Positions 17,769-26,596 of a stretch of DNA of 64,000 bases are shown piece after piece. The DNA is from Gammaproteobacteria bacterium (GTDB lineage Bacteria; Pseudomonadota; Gammaproteobacteria; Enterobacterales; Kangiellaceae). The stretch covers positions 1 to 64,000 of the forward strand of contig JABXHQ010000019.1 in the NCBI GenBank assembly GCA_013373545.1, given 5' to 3'. The first letter of the stretch is position 1. The number at the start of each line of letters is the position of its first letter. The notes beneath the pieces are model-generated. The model did not search any database. It had not been told where the DNA came from and saw only the letters and a list, made by a program, of their open reading frames with translations. A program made the position numbers and the translations under genes.

Positions 17769-18629
17769 TCACATCTTCCATATTTGGCTAAGATCTCGAC
17801 CAATCATTTTACCCGTGCGCTCAATAATATCACAATAGTAGTCATGGTTTTGACGAGCGACCTCATCGCGATACTGATCCTGTGATTTTGGATCAACTTC
17901 CTTGATAGCGACATTACGCAGCTTTGTTTTTAAACCTTTGGGAATAATTCTTGAAAGAATATCCCATGCTTTTGAGTAAGACAACTTATGCAGGATCCCT
18001 TTGCCAGTTGCTGACATCACTTTCTCTGGGCGTGCATTTAATTGATCCTTAACCACAGAAAAGTCAAAGTCTTCACTTACACCGAGAAACTTAAACACTT
18101 TCAATAACTCTTGTTCAGGTTGGCTGATAAGCTCTTCAAAAAGTAATATATGAATATTCTCAGCACCGAACAGTTCTTGATAAGGTTTAATTTGCATCGG
18201 GTAATCTGAGAAGCTGAGATAACCCGGAAATGAGTTGACTGCATCTAGCATATTCTTGGTTTGCCCATCAGTCACCTGCGGCCGGCGTGTATGCCAATAG
18301 TGGCTAACGGTGCGTTTGAGCGGATGACGCATTACATAAATGATTTTTGCATCAGGTGAAAACGCCTTTAAGCGCTGCGCAACATTACTATATTGTGGAA
18401 TTTTTGCATAATCGGTTGAGCCTTCACCGCGATATTGGTGCGCTTCAGTCGCACCATCAAATAAACTCATGTACTCATTAAACTCTTGCTCGGAATAACT
18501 ATCGGTCTTGAACAAGCCGGGCTCTTTAGGTTCACTCATAAAGAGCGCAGGATGAAAGCTAAGGTAGTGATGTAAAGAAGTCGTTCCTGACTTCATTGCG
18601 CCAATAATAAATAAATTGGGCTTGTTCAT
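17769..18629 (-). CDS. Sulfotransferase (PAPS-dependent)
   Basis: A 286-residue sulfotransferase. IIGAMKSGTTSLHHYLS is the 5'-phosphosulfate-binding loop and IIYVMRHPLKRTVSHYWH the 3'-phosphate-binding region, both intact. FMSEPKEPGLF following the first loop is common in bacterial heparan-sulfotransferase-like enzymes. It transfers sulfate from PAPS to a sugar hydroxyl or amine. Position between a glycosyltransferase and the flippase points to sulfation of the exopolysaccharide repeat unit in the cytoplasm before export. The gene belongs to the minus-strand run 16566-23385. Confidence 0.85.
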   Translation of the reverse strand: MNKPNLFIIGAMKSGTTSLHHYLSFHPALFMSEPKEPGLFKTDSYSEQEFNEYMSLFDGATEAHQYRGEGSTDYAKIPQYSNVAQRLKAFSPDAKIIYVMRHPLKRTVSHYWHTRRPQVTDGQTKNMLDAVNSFPGYLSFSDYPMQIKPYQELFGAENIHILLFEELISQPEQELLKVFKFLGVSEDFDFSVVKDQLNARPEKVMSATGKGILHKLSYSKAWDILSRIIPKGLKTKLRNVAIKEVDPKSQDQYRDEVARQNHDYYCDIIERTGKMIGRDLSQIWKM

Positions 18630-18652
18630 GAGTTGTACGTCCTTTTTGTTTC

Positions 18653-20116
18653 TTAAGTCAATTTAAAAACACGCTTGAAGAGCGCATTATTAGTAATGAT
18701 TGTGAGTAGATAGTTACGCTGTGTTTTTAACCAAGGCAGGCAAAGCAACATTGCTAAAATGAATAAATAAAGTATGCCTATGATGAAGATCCCAGTCCAA
18801 CTTCTAAAATTAAGTTGAGCAATCACCACACAACTAATGCTCGCCATGGCCAACACTACAAGCATTGCTCGATAGGGTACTTGGACAAAAAATTCTCGGT
18901 TGCCAGCAATGGCAATGTAGCAAAACCGACTGACAAAGCAGGCGAGTGTCGCGATGGCAGCACCGAGCAAACCATACTGTGGGATGAGCAAAATAAACAA
19001 CAACAAAATAACCGCTACCGATAGATAAGTCGCATAGGTAATATGAATGGTTTTACCGCTTTTAAGCAGGCCAAAGCGCATGAAGTCTGACCAAGCGTGA
19101 AAAACATAGCCGATTACTATAAATGGAACGTAGCGTCCCGCTTCTTGATAAGCCGGATCGGCAATCAAGTCGATGAGTAGCGGAGCCACATTTATTAGTG
19201 CGGCAGCGGCAAATAGTATAATAATATTAATGTTGAGAAATACTTCGCCAAATAACTGACTCGACTTCTCTTGTTTTGCATAAATATATTGTTGCGGTTC
19301 CCAATACATAGCAAAGGGTGACCAAATAAGGGAAAACAAAAGGAGTCCGAATTTGTATGCTAAGGCATAAAGTCCAACCGCCGCGGTACCTAAGTAGGTG
19401 TTAATGAAATAGCGATCGCCAAAGTTAATTAAATACATGCCAAAAGAAGACACAATAATTGGCCAGCTGAAAATATACAGCTTCTTAATAAAAACAAAAT
19501 CCAACTGCCAAGTTAAAAATCGAGTGGAAGTAAACAGGAAAAATATCGATACAGCAAGGTTACTGAGGATAGACGCATAAACTACGCCCCAATAGCCCAT
19601 GTTTTTATACCAAATGAAATAAAGACAAAAGATAACTTGTAGTATCAATTTACCGATATTAATCGAAACGAAAGTAATGGGTTTATCTTGAATACGTAAA
19701 TGGGCAAGGAACAGCTCATTGCATCCAGTGAGTAATAACGTTAGCGAGAATATCCTCACTAACCAGCCATCTTCACTAATACCTAAATGAGCTTCTAAAG
19801 CTGATGCAGCAAGCCACAACGCACCTAAGGCAACGCTATAGAGAACCGTGATAAAGTACAGCGTTGATGAAAAAACATTTTGTTTTTCTTGTGCACTGTT
19901 AGCTTCTGAATAAAACCGAAACATGCCCGCTGTTATTTTAGCTCCAATCAAAAGTGCGGCCAGTTCGACCAATAACACTAGCAACTCTACAGTGCCGTAG
20001 TCACTGGGTGATAGATTTTTTGTGTAGATAGGCAATGTGATGAAACTTGCAAAGCCACCAACCAAGCGTCCAATACCATAAATTAAAGTCGACCTAACTG
20101 CTGACTTAGCCATCAT
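18653..20116 (-). CDS. Wzx-type polysaccharide flippase (MATE/PST superfamily)
   Basis: A 487-residue protein with about 12-14 hydrophobic helices. RSTLIYGIGRLVGGFASFITLPIYTKNLSPSDYG is the classic start of oligosaccharide flippases. It moves the undecaprenyl-linked repeat unit from the cytoplasmic to the periplasmic face of the inner membrane. The start overlaps the end of the polymerase gene by 11 bp, consistent with coupled translation; a second Met follows at once. I reserve the symbol wzx because naming within this superfamily is loose. Confidence 0.85.
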   Translation of the reverse strand: MMAKSAVRSTLIYGIGRLVGGFASFITLPIYTKNLSPSDYGTVELLVLLVELAALLIGAKITAGMFRFYSEANSAQEKQNVFSSTLYFITVLYSVALGALWLAASALEAHLGISEDGWLVRIFSLTLLLTGCNELFLAHLRIQDKPITFVSINIGKLILQVIFCLYFIWYKNMGYWGVVYASILSNLAVSIFFLFTSTRFLTWQLDFVFIKKLYIFSWPIIVSSFGMYLINFGDRYFINTYLGTAAVGLYALAYKFGLLLFSLIWSPFAMYWEPQQYIYAKQEKSSQLFGEVFLNINIIILFAAAALINVAPLLIDLIADPAYQEAGRYVPFIVIGYVFHAWSDFMRFGLLKSGKTIHITYATYLSVAVILLLFILLIPQYGLLGAAIATLACFVSRFCYIAIAGNREFFVQVPYRAMLVVLAMASISCVVIAQLNFRSWTGIFIIGILYLFILAMLLCLPWLKTQRNYLLTIITNNALFKRVFKLT

Positions 20117-21449
20117 TTTTCGCCTCTAATGGCGCAGCAAAGGGATCTTTTCGTTGTTGCTTAGCTTTACGTGCAAAAATATTCTTGATGGCAATGTTAA
20201 ACGCTAACGCAATCCATAAAAATGGATAGTAGGCAACCGTAACAAACTGACCTGCAATAAAAAATCCAGCTGCACCATACAAAATCGCCCAATTAATCTG
20301 CAACACTACTTGTTCAGAGGGAGTTGGGTTTTCAATCTTAGGATTTTTACGAAAGGCAAACCAAAAGAACCCCATAAAAACAATTAAGCCTGGGTAGCCC
20401 ATGTCGGTACCAACTTGAATTAAAATATTATGAGGCAATTGGGCGCGATTACGCCCAACCAAATCATGTGAATAATGATTGTTGTAATAGCTTGGGAAGT
20501 TATAAAACCCAACTCCGGTTAATGGATGATCTTGGATCATCTTCATACCGTTTTTCCAGTAGAGCAAGCGCTGAATTGAAGTTTCATCTTCGCCGGCTGA
20601 TTGGAATCGTGCAACTTGCTCCTGTGGCAAAAACTTATACGCGGCAAAAACAATAATTGCTAATCCGATAATAGGTTTAATGCGTAAGACCTGTTTACGA
20701 AACATAAACAGCAAAATGATTGCAAGCGCTAGCTGAGAGCCACGACTACTGGCGCCGAGAATGGTGAGTGCTGCGCATGCGCTAAAAAGCGCGATTATGG
20801 CTTTTTCTGTCCACTTAATTTTAATGTCTACGCGAGTAAGTAAAAAGAAAACAACCGGAAATAGAGTGAGCATTAATATGGTTAGTTCGCCGGAGTTTTT
20901 AAAGTATCCCTCTGGGCCCTCTAATCCCCAAGTCGCAAATACGAAACCGCGACTTGCCCATACTAAAGTGGTGCCCACCGCGATTTTCGCTGCACTAAAA
21001 ACAAAGATTAGGGTAAATATGTATAACCGCTCTTTAGTATTAACGATGGTAATGATTAAAAAGTAAATAACTAGCCAGCCATAAAAATTAATAAAATATT
21101 GCTGTGACACGCTACTGTCATATGCATGTAAACTGGATAAATAAATCAATAAGCCAAAAATAATCATTAGCTTATTGATAGGAGAGCTAACCCATTGTAC
21201 TGACTTGTCGAGAAATGCGAACCCTAGTGATGCCATTAATAATAATTGCGCCCAAGGCATGAAATCTATAACTGGGAAGATAGCTTGCGGTCGAGTATAT
21301 TCGAAAAAAAGATAGGCGCATATGAACCAAAAAGAAGGGTGCTCGGATTTAAAGTAGCGCCACATCGCTCCGACTTTTAAAAAGAAAAAGTCTTCGACCG
21401 TCAGCTTGCGGTTATCAGACTTCTTTTTTATAAAGGTCGTATCGTTCAT
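20106..21449 (-). CDS. O-antigen ligase/polymerase-like protein (Wzy_C family), XrtA-associated type
   Basis: A 447-residue integral membrane protein with about 10-12 helices. A large periplasmic loop holds WKNGMKMIQDHPLTGVGFYNF and LPHNILIQVGTDMGYPGL, the Wzy_C/WaaL signature with the essential His. The N-terminus FICAYLFFEYTRPQAIFPVIDFMPW closely recalls the family called putative O-glycosylation ligase, exosortase A system-associated. It would polymerise repeat units or ligate glycan to an acceptor in the periplasm. It overlaps the flippase gene by 11 bp and follows the second sulfotransferase by 3 bp. Confidence 0.85.
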   Translation of the reverse strand: MNDTTFIKKKSDNRKLTVEDFFFLKVGAMWRYFKSEHPSFWFICAYLFFEYTRPQAIFPVIDFMPWAQLLLMASLGFAFLDKSVQWVSSPINKLMIIFGLLIYLSSLHAYDSSVSQQYFINFYGWLVIYFLIITIVNTKERLYIFTLIFVFSAAKIAVGTTLVWASRGFVFATWGLEGPEGYFKNSGELTILMLTLFPVVFFLLTRVDIKIKWTEKAIIALFSACAALTILGASSRGSQLALAIILLFMFRKQVLRIKPIIGLAIIVFAAYKFLPQEQVARFQSAGEDETSIQRLLYWKNGMKMIQDHPLTGVGFYNFPSYYNNHYSHDLVGRNRAQLPHNILIQVGTDMGYPGLIVFMGFFWFAFRKNPKIENPTPSEQVVLQINWAILYGAAGFFIAGQFVTVAYYPFLWIALAFNIAIKNIFARKAKQQRKDPFAAPLEAKNDG

Positions 21450-21452
21450 TAG

Positions 21453-22262
21453 TTACTCGCTATCGGGAAAAGACTGCGTGGCTAATATTTCTAGTTCAGC
21501 ATAAACATTAGCACATAACTCCTCAATTTCTGGATGTAAGGCGAAATCCTTTTTCTTGCTTTTAGGGTTGGTATGAATCTCACTGATGTCCAGAGAAGAT
21601 TGATCGAATCCAATGAAAGTGAAAATCTTCTTAAACATAGATTGTGGATTCTGGGTTAAGCTTTCATATTTGAAACACTTAAAGCGACTGAAATCTAAGG
21701 GTTTATGAACAACTAGTTTATTGCGCAAATACCAAAATAATGCGGCGGCATCTAGATCACTAATATCTTGCTTTAGATAGTGAGCGACTAAACGACGGTC
21801 TTCTTCTGAAACTAACTCATTGCGCCAGTCAGTTGGATGATTGTCAACAATAAAGCTCAGGTCACGCTTACCATTATTATTGCCAAATTTGCGGATGTTC
21901 GACATAGCGACCGTTTTGTAGTGCCGATATGGCCATAAGATTTTTACGCGCTTATCAAGGTCTAAATAATGTTGAAATTTTTGACTGTCGAGCAATGGCT
22001 TTGCGACCACTAGTGGTGCTTTAGAGCTATCAAAAATTTTAAAAGCCTTTTGGTCGTTCAATAAACGCATATCATCGAAAGCTTCGCTGAGCTCTCGAAA
22101 TACCGCGGTTTGTTTATGCCAATCAAAGGTTCTCATTAGCATACTGGTACCCGAACGCTGACATCCCATAATCAACAAAATGGTACGCGGTGTTTTCGGC
22201 AACAAGCTGAATTTTAAATGCTTTAGCTTTCGATGAGACCAAAAGCGAAGTTTGTTAAACAC
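21453..22262 (-). CDS. Sulfotransferase-family protein
   Basis: I place the start at a GTG at 22262 (VFNKLRFWSHRKL), preceded by AGGG at good spacing and overlapping the upstream stop by 8 bp, rather than at the track's 22340, which would overlap by 86 bp. The 269-residue protein has ILLIMGCQRSGTSMLMRTF as the PAPS loop. The second motif is less clear; RVKILWPYRHYKTVAMSNI is the likely 3'-phosphate region, with Tyr before the Arg. It is distant from the 17769 enzyme, so a second sulfation position or a different acceptor is plausible. It belongs to the same operon as the polymerase. Confidence 0.75.
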   Translation of the reverse strand: MFNKLRFWSHRKLKHLKFSLLPKTPRTILLIMGCQRSGTSMLMRTFDWHKQTAVFRELSEAFDDMRLLNDQKAFKIFDSSKAPLVVAKPLLDSQKFQHYLDLDKRVKILWPYRHYKTVAMSNIRKFGNNNGKRDLSFIVDNHPTDWRNELVSEEDRRLVAHYLKQDISDLDAAALFWYLRNKLVVHKPLDFSRFKCFKYESLTQNPQSMFKKIFTFIGFDQSSLDISEIHTNPKSKKKDFALHPEIEELCANVYAELEILATQSFPDSE

Positions 22263-23385
22263 GTGAGTTACCCTTATGGTTAAATTCTTTTTTTGCGAGT
22301 GAATGGAATAAGTCGAAGTAGCGACCGGCTGATGTTTCAATACTGAAATTAGATTTTACATACTGCCATGCCTGTTCAATCATGGTTTGCTGCGCTTCGG
22401 TATTCAGAACTTGCGTAATGGCTTGTGCAATCGCCTTAGAGTTCTCATTTTCGATTAAAATACCGGTAACTCCAGGTTCAATGATTTCTTCAGGTCCGCC
22501 ACAGCGCGTACACACAACAGGAACTTTGGCAGCCATTGCTTCGATGGTCGACAATGAAAATCCCTCGTCGCGTGAGGATAGCAAATACATATCTGCCGCT
22601 TTTAGGAAGCTGGCGACGTTGTCCACGAAACCTATGAACTTAACCTTAGTACCAACAATGTTTGGCTCGGCCGATTGCCGATAAGTTTGCAGTTGCTCTT
22701 CACTGTATTCGCCAGCAATTAAAAAGGTTATATCATCGGGTACTTGACTGGCGGCTTGTACTACAAGGTCATATCCTTTGGAATGATTAGCATTCCCAAT
22801 CATTGCAACCAGTTTATGCTCAGCAGGAATATTAAACTGTTGACGCAGATTGCTGGCCAGGGCTTCATCGAAGCGTTCGATAGCAAGACCGTTATAAATG
22901 ATTTCACACTTACTTTCTGGCGCATGTAAGCGACTATTCAGTTGTTGCTTTAGATAATTAGAAACAAACACGAGTTTGGTTGAAAAGCGGCGCACGAGCC
23001 AAGCTTTGATTGCTAACAGTCGTTCATCCGGCGCAATATCGATAATGCCATGAAAAGTTGAAATTAAGGGCGTTCTCGTGAGGGCCGCAGCAATCGCACA
23101 ATAAATGCTACTGCCAAACAGGTGTGCATTGATGATCGCCACTTGATGTTGCTTAATCAATTGGGTGAGCTTTTTGATTAAGGGACGGTTAAACGAACCT
23201 GACATGGGTTGGAAAATAGGTTGAATGTCGAGCCGGCGCAACTGATCCGCGAGCCAACCGGGACCTGGTAGCAGAACGATTGGAGTGAACTCACTACGAT
23301 CGAGCTCAGCAATCAAGTTAACGAAAACTGTCTCGGCGCCGCCGGAGCCAGCGACATCTGTTACGAATAGTACAACCTTTGGCAT
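22255..23385 (-). CDS. Family 4 glycosyltransferase
   Basis: A 376-residue GT-B glycosyltransferase. VAGSGGAETVFVNLIAEL is the acceptor loop, VAMIGNANHSKGYDLVVQAA opens the donor domain, and SSRDEGFSLSTIEAMAAKVP with CGGPEEII is the donor site. It is the first gene of the minus-strand operon running to 16566, with AAGGA upstream of its ATG. Its last codons overlap the GTG start of the sulfotransferase. It should act early in repeat-unit assembly on the cytoplasmic face. Confidence 0.85.
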   Translation of the reverse strand: MPKVVLFVTDVAGSGGAETVFVNLIAELDRSEFTPIVLLPGPGWLADQLRRLDIQPIFQPMSGSFNRPLIKKLTQLIKQHQVAIINAHLFGSSIYCAIAAALTRTPLISTFHGIIDIAPDERLLAIKAWLVRRFSTKLVFVSNYLKQQLNSRLHAPESKCEIIYNGLAIERFDEALASNLRQQFNIPAEHKLVAMIGNANHSKGYDLVVQAASQVPDDITFLIAGEYSEEQLQTYRQSAEPNIVGTKVKFIGFVDNVASFLKAADMYLLSSRDEGFSLSTIEAMAAKVPVVCTRCGGPEEIIEPGVTGILIENENSKAIAQAITQVLNTEAQQTMIEQAWQYVKSNFSIETSAGRYFDLFHSLAKKEFNHKGNSRV

Positions 23386-23583
23386 TCACAATCCTTGTTA
23401 TAATGTTGCCAATAGTAAACGTGCTTGCTCAAGTCAAAGGTGATTGTTAGCCTTAGATTGGCCTAACCAAGCGACTTAGAGAGCTGGTTTCTTGTTTGCG
23501 ATAATTGTACAATATTCGATTACCTTGATCCAGCGTCTGATGGTTCAAAGCCGCTGCGGAAATGGACTTTACAAAGGTTACCA

Positions 23584-24567
23584 ATGTCATTAAAACAGCT
23601 GATCAAAAAACCGCTGAATCTAGCAGCTAACTATTTCGGTGCTCATCGGCGTAGGGTTGCCGAGCCACGTTTGTGGATCATGATGTATCATCGCATCTTG
23701 CCAAAAGATGATCCGCGTTATCATCGAGAAGAGCCGGGCATGGTAGTACAGCCTGATACCTTTGCCATGCACCTAGAAACATTGGGTAATGAGTTTGAGT
23801 TAGTGAGCTTAGATGACTGGTGTCAACGAGCGCAGCAAGGCGGTTCTTTACCGGCTAAAGCGTGCGCCATTACTTTTGATGATGGCTGGCTAGACAACTA
23901 TGAGTATGCTTGGCCGATTTTACAGCAGAAACAAGTTCCCGCAACTTTGTATGCAGTCAGTGAGTTGATTGGCACACGGCAAAAATTTTGGCCAAATCGG
24001 CTGGTAACCATTTTGCAGCATCCCGAATTTAACTCACACCAGTTCGCTTGGGCCAAACAAATTCCCACCGGTGTTGATCGTGAGCTTGCGGCACAGGCGA
24101 TCTACCAATTAAAAGCGTTTAATGATCGACAAGTACTGGATTGGATAGAACAAGCTGAGCAAGCTTTGAATATTGAGTTATCCTCTCACGCTGATTTAAT
24201 GGATTGGCAGCAGTTGCAACAATTAGCTGAGCATCCATTAATGACCATTGGCTCTCACACCTGCCGTCATATGCGTTTACGCGCCGATTTAGACGAAGAA
24301 ACCATGCATTATGAAGTTGCGCAAAGTCAGCAGCATTTAGCGCAAAAACTAACTCAGGATGTGGCGCATTTTTGCTACCCTAACGGTGATTTTACTGATG
24401 CGGCGACTGCGCTAGTCGCCAAGCAGTACCGCAGTGCGGTAACTACTCAAGTGGGAATAAATCACTTATCAACACTCAACTGGCATCGTTTGTTGCGGAT
24501 TGGAGTTCATGAAGATGCTAGCAGTAGCGCCACCCAATTGATGGCACGAGTAGCCTGCTGGCCCTAA
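23584..24567 (+). CDS. Polysaccharide deacetylase (CE4 family)
   Basis: A 327-residue protein with CE4 motif 1 as ITFDDGWLDNY and motif 2 as HTCRH; FCYPNGDFTD is the later family motif. No signal peptide is visible, so it may act on a lipid-linked or nucleotide-linked intermediate in the cytoplasm. It is the second of three deacetylases of this cluster and most resembles the 10465 protein in length and layout. It is divergent from the GT4 gene across a 198-bp gap and ends 4 bp inside the convergent FemAB-like gene. Confidence 0.85.
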   Translation: MSLKQLIKKPLNLAANYFGAHRRRVAEPRLWIMMYHRILPKDDPRYHREEPGMVVQPDTFAMHLETLGNEFELVSLDDWCQRAQQGGSLPAKACAITFDDGWLDNYEYAWPILQQKQVPATLYAVSELIGTRQKFWPNRLVTILQHPEFNSHQFAWAKQIPTGVDRELAAQAIYQLKAFNDRQVLDWIEQAEQALNIELSSHADLMDWQQLQQLAEHPLMTIGSHTCRHMRLRADLDEETMHYEVAQSQQHLAQKLTQDVAHFCYPNGDFTDAATALVAKQYRSAVTTQVGINHLSTLNWHRLLRIGVHEDASSSATQLMARVACWP

Positions 24568-25616
24568 GGAATATTTTTAACCACATGCGGGCCAATAAAG
24601 TTGGCAATAGGCAAGGGTAATTTTTGCCACAGGTTGATCATTAATTGGAATTTACTGTTGCTGTTACTAATCGGTTGCAACACCTCTCCTTCAGGGAGTA
24701 AGTAATACCAATATAATTGCTCTTGTTCTCCGCCCCATTGCTTCTTAAATTTCAGCGTGCCGGCATCAACTGAAGAGCGACCGAAATCAAATTCGCTGAT
24801 CCCTAATGTGAAAGCATGTTCGAGTATTTTCCAGTACATAAACATATTAACACCGAAACGATTGTAATCACGGTTAGTGGACGCCCAAGGGATCTCTAAT
24901 CGCTGGTTATCTTGAACTAAAAAGCCTGCTCCCACCGGGATACCTTTGATATATACGAGTGCCAAAAAACTCTGACATTGTGCGCAGGTTAAGATATTGT
25001 GAAATAGTTTTTTACTATAAACTGGGGTTCCTAGATCACGCATATTGCGCGCGAAAACTTGATAAAAATCGTCCAGTAACTCTATTCCACCGACTTTGAA
25101 TTCAGCACCTTCACGAATCGGTCGTTTTGCTTGAGCCCGTCGTTTAGCACCAATTGATTTCCACAAGTCATCGGCCGTTTCGGGTAGCTGTAAGATCATG
25201 GTGACTTTATCGAGACGACAGTTCTGCGCTTGAATCAAGGGCAGCGACTCATCTAACGGTTGCGTCATTCGTAGCTCAACATGTTTTGCTTTAATTTGCT
25301 GACATAACGATTGCGCCGCTTGCAATAGTTGCTCGGTAACCGCATTCGAATCGGCTACGACTCCGCCATAATTAAAAAATGGGACACTGGTGAGGAAGTT
25401 ACCAAACGCTAGGCTTTTCTGCTGTACTAAAGGTAAAACACCTACAATTTGACCGTGACTATCGGTGCAGTATAAATAAAAAGTTTTATGCCCAAAGGTT
25501 TGCTCAATAATTGTCTTCCATACGCTACGCAAATAGGTTGATGCATTTAGCTTGGTAACATAGTCATCCCACTGCGGATAATCGGCGCTGGTTAACTGCT
25601 TAATTGAGTAGCTCAT
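24564..25616 (-). CDS. FemAB-like GNAT-fold protein, PEP-CTERM/XrtA-associated
   Basis: A 350-residue protein of the FemAB/BioF2-like acyltransferase fold. KSIGAKRRAQAKRPIREGAE and NMFMYWKILEHAFTLGISEF followed by FDFGRSSVDAGTLKFKKQWG match the family named FemAB-related protein, PEP-CTERM system-associated. True FemAB enzymes add amino acids from aminoacyl-tRNA to peptidoglycan; in these loci an amino-acid or acyl transfer to the polysaccharide is the usual guess. The start overlaps the end of the upstream deacetylase by 4 bp, so the two genes form a translationally coupled pair. Confidence 0.85.
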   Translation of the reverse strand: MSYSIKQLTSADYPQWDDYVTKLNASTYLRSVWKTIIEQTFGHKTFYLYCTDSHGQIVGVLPLVQQKSLAFGNFLTSVPFFNYGGVVADSNAVTEQLLQAAQSLCQQIKAKHVELRMTQPLDESLPLIQAQNCRLDKVTMILQLPETADDLWKSIGAKRRAQAKRPIREGAEFKVGGIELLDDFYQVFARNMRDLGTPVYSKKLFHNILTCAQCQSFLALVYIKGIPVGAGFLVQDNQRLEIPWASTNRDYNRFGVNMFMYWKILEHAFTLGISEFDFGRSSVDAGTLKFKKQWGGEQEQLYWYYLLPEGEVLQPISNSNSKFQLMINLWQKLPLPIANFIGPHVVKNIP

Positions 25617-26485
25617 GATTCGAATTTTATCGGTTGTTGTGCCAATGCGTTTAAGTCGAGTGTTGCAATATAATCGGTCATCGCTCCAAACTTAAACTCT
25701 TGCAATAGCTGTTGTAAGCGTTGTTCGCATTTATCTAAATTATTGTAATGTCTGAATTTCGAAAACCAGCTAACTTCAACCTTTGGCTGTTGATGGTCGA
25801 TCTCCCAAGGATGCAGATAAAAAATAAAGGGTTGCTGTTTTTTTACTCGACGCTTGTATAACCAGCGCGTAAACCAATATGGATAGAGTCGAAAGTAGCC
25901 ACCACCCGCAATTGGAATAGTTTGATTAAAGACGGACTCTGTTGACAACGGCAGCTCCAATAGTTGAGCTCCATTTTGGCATTCGATGTAGTAGGGTTGC
26001 CGCGGCGAGTTTGCGATTCCATAGCGGTCGTGAACGATTGGAAAAATGCTCGAGTCATAGGTAAACCCAGCTTCGCTGAGGATATCGAGCGCCCATAGCG
26101 AACGTTTGGTTATCGAGTAACTGGCTGCACGGTAGCCCTTAACGGGTGCGCCAATAATATCTTCTAATAGGCTTTTAGAGCGCAGTGTTTCCTGACGAAA
26201 GACATCCGGGGACTGTTGGTAAATTAATTGGTGACTGTAGCCATGGGATGCGACTTCATGCCCACGAGAGTGGATTTCGCGCACAATCTCTGGATGCTTA
26301 TCAGCGACCCAGCCGAGAACAAAATGAGTCACTTTGACTTGATGTTGGTCAAAAAGATCCAACAGGCGCGTCGTATTATCCACGACTCGTGTTGGTATGG
26401 TGTCCCATTGGTCGGTATTAATACTCTGAGCTAATGCGGCAACTTGGAAATAGTCTTCGACATCAACCGTCATGATGTTCTGCAT
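25613..26485 (-). CDS. Polysaccharide deacetylase, DUF3473/PEP-CTERM-locus type
   Basis: A 290-residue CE4-fold protein with MTVDVEDYFQVAA at the N-terminus, where DVED replaces the usual DDG, and HGYSH as the metal His motif. FFYLHPWEIDHQQPKV near the C-terminus is characteristic of the DUF3473 subfamily found at exosortase-A polysaccharide loci. It is expected to N-deacetylate sugars of the polymer. It is the first gene of the pair with FemAB. Its 5' side faces the divergent aminotransferase gene. Confidence 0.9.
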   Translation of the reverse strand: MQNIMTVDVEDYFQVAALAQSINTDQWDTIPTRVVDNTTRLLDLFDQHQVKVTHFVLGWVADKHPEIVREIHSRGHEVASHGYSHQLIYQQSPDVFRQETLRSKSLLEDIIGAPVKGYRAASYSITKRSLWALDILSEAGFTYDSSIFPIVHDRYGIANSPRQPYYIECQNGAQLLELPLSTESVFNQTIPIAGGGYFRLYPYWFTRWLYKRRVKKQQPFIFYLHPWEIDHQQPKVEVSWFSKFRHYNNLDKCEQRLQQLLQEFKFGAMTDYIATLDLNALAQQPIKFES

Positions 26486-26489
26486 ATTC

Positions 26490-26498
26490 TGATATAAT
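26490..26498 (+). promoter_or_regulatory. Extended -10 promoter for the DegT-type gene
   Basis: TGATATAAT is a perfect extended -10 lying in the 111-bp divergent gap; no clear -35 is seen. It would give a leader of about 90 bases to 26597. Confidence 0.45.
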
Positions 26499-26596
26499 CC
26501 ATTATCTTTCAGCTATGGTGCTATTGTACCCTATTATCCTATAAGCTGATAACCTCTACTGGCGAGCAAAGTGACATTTTTTAAGGGAATAGTTTC

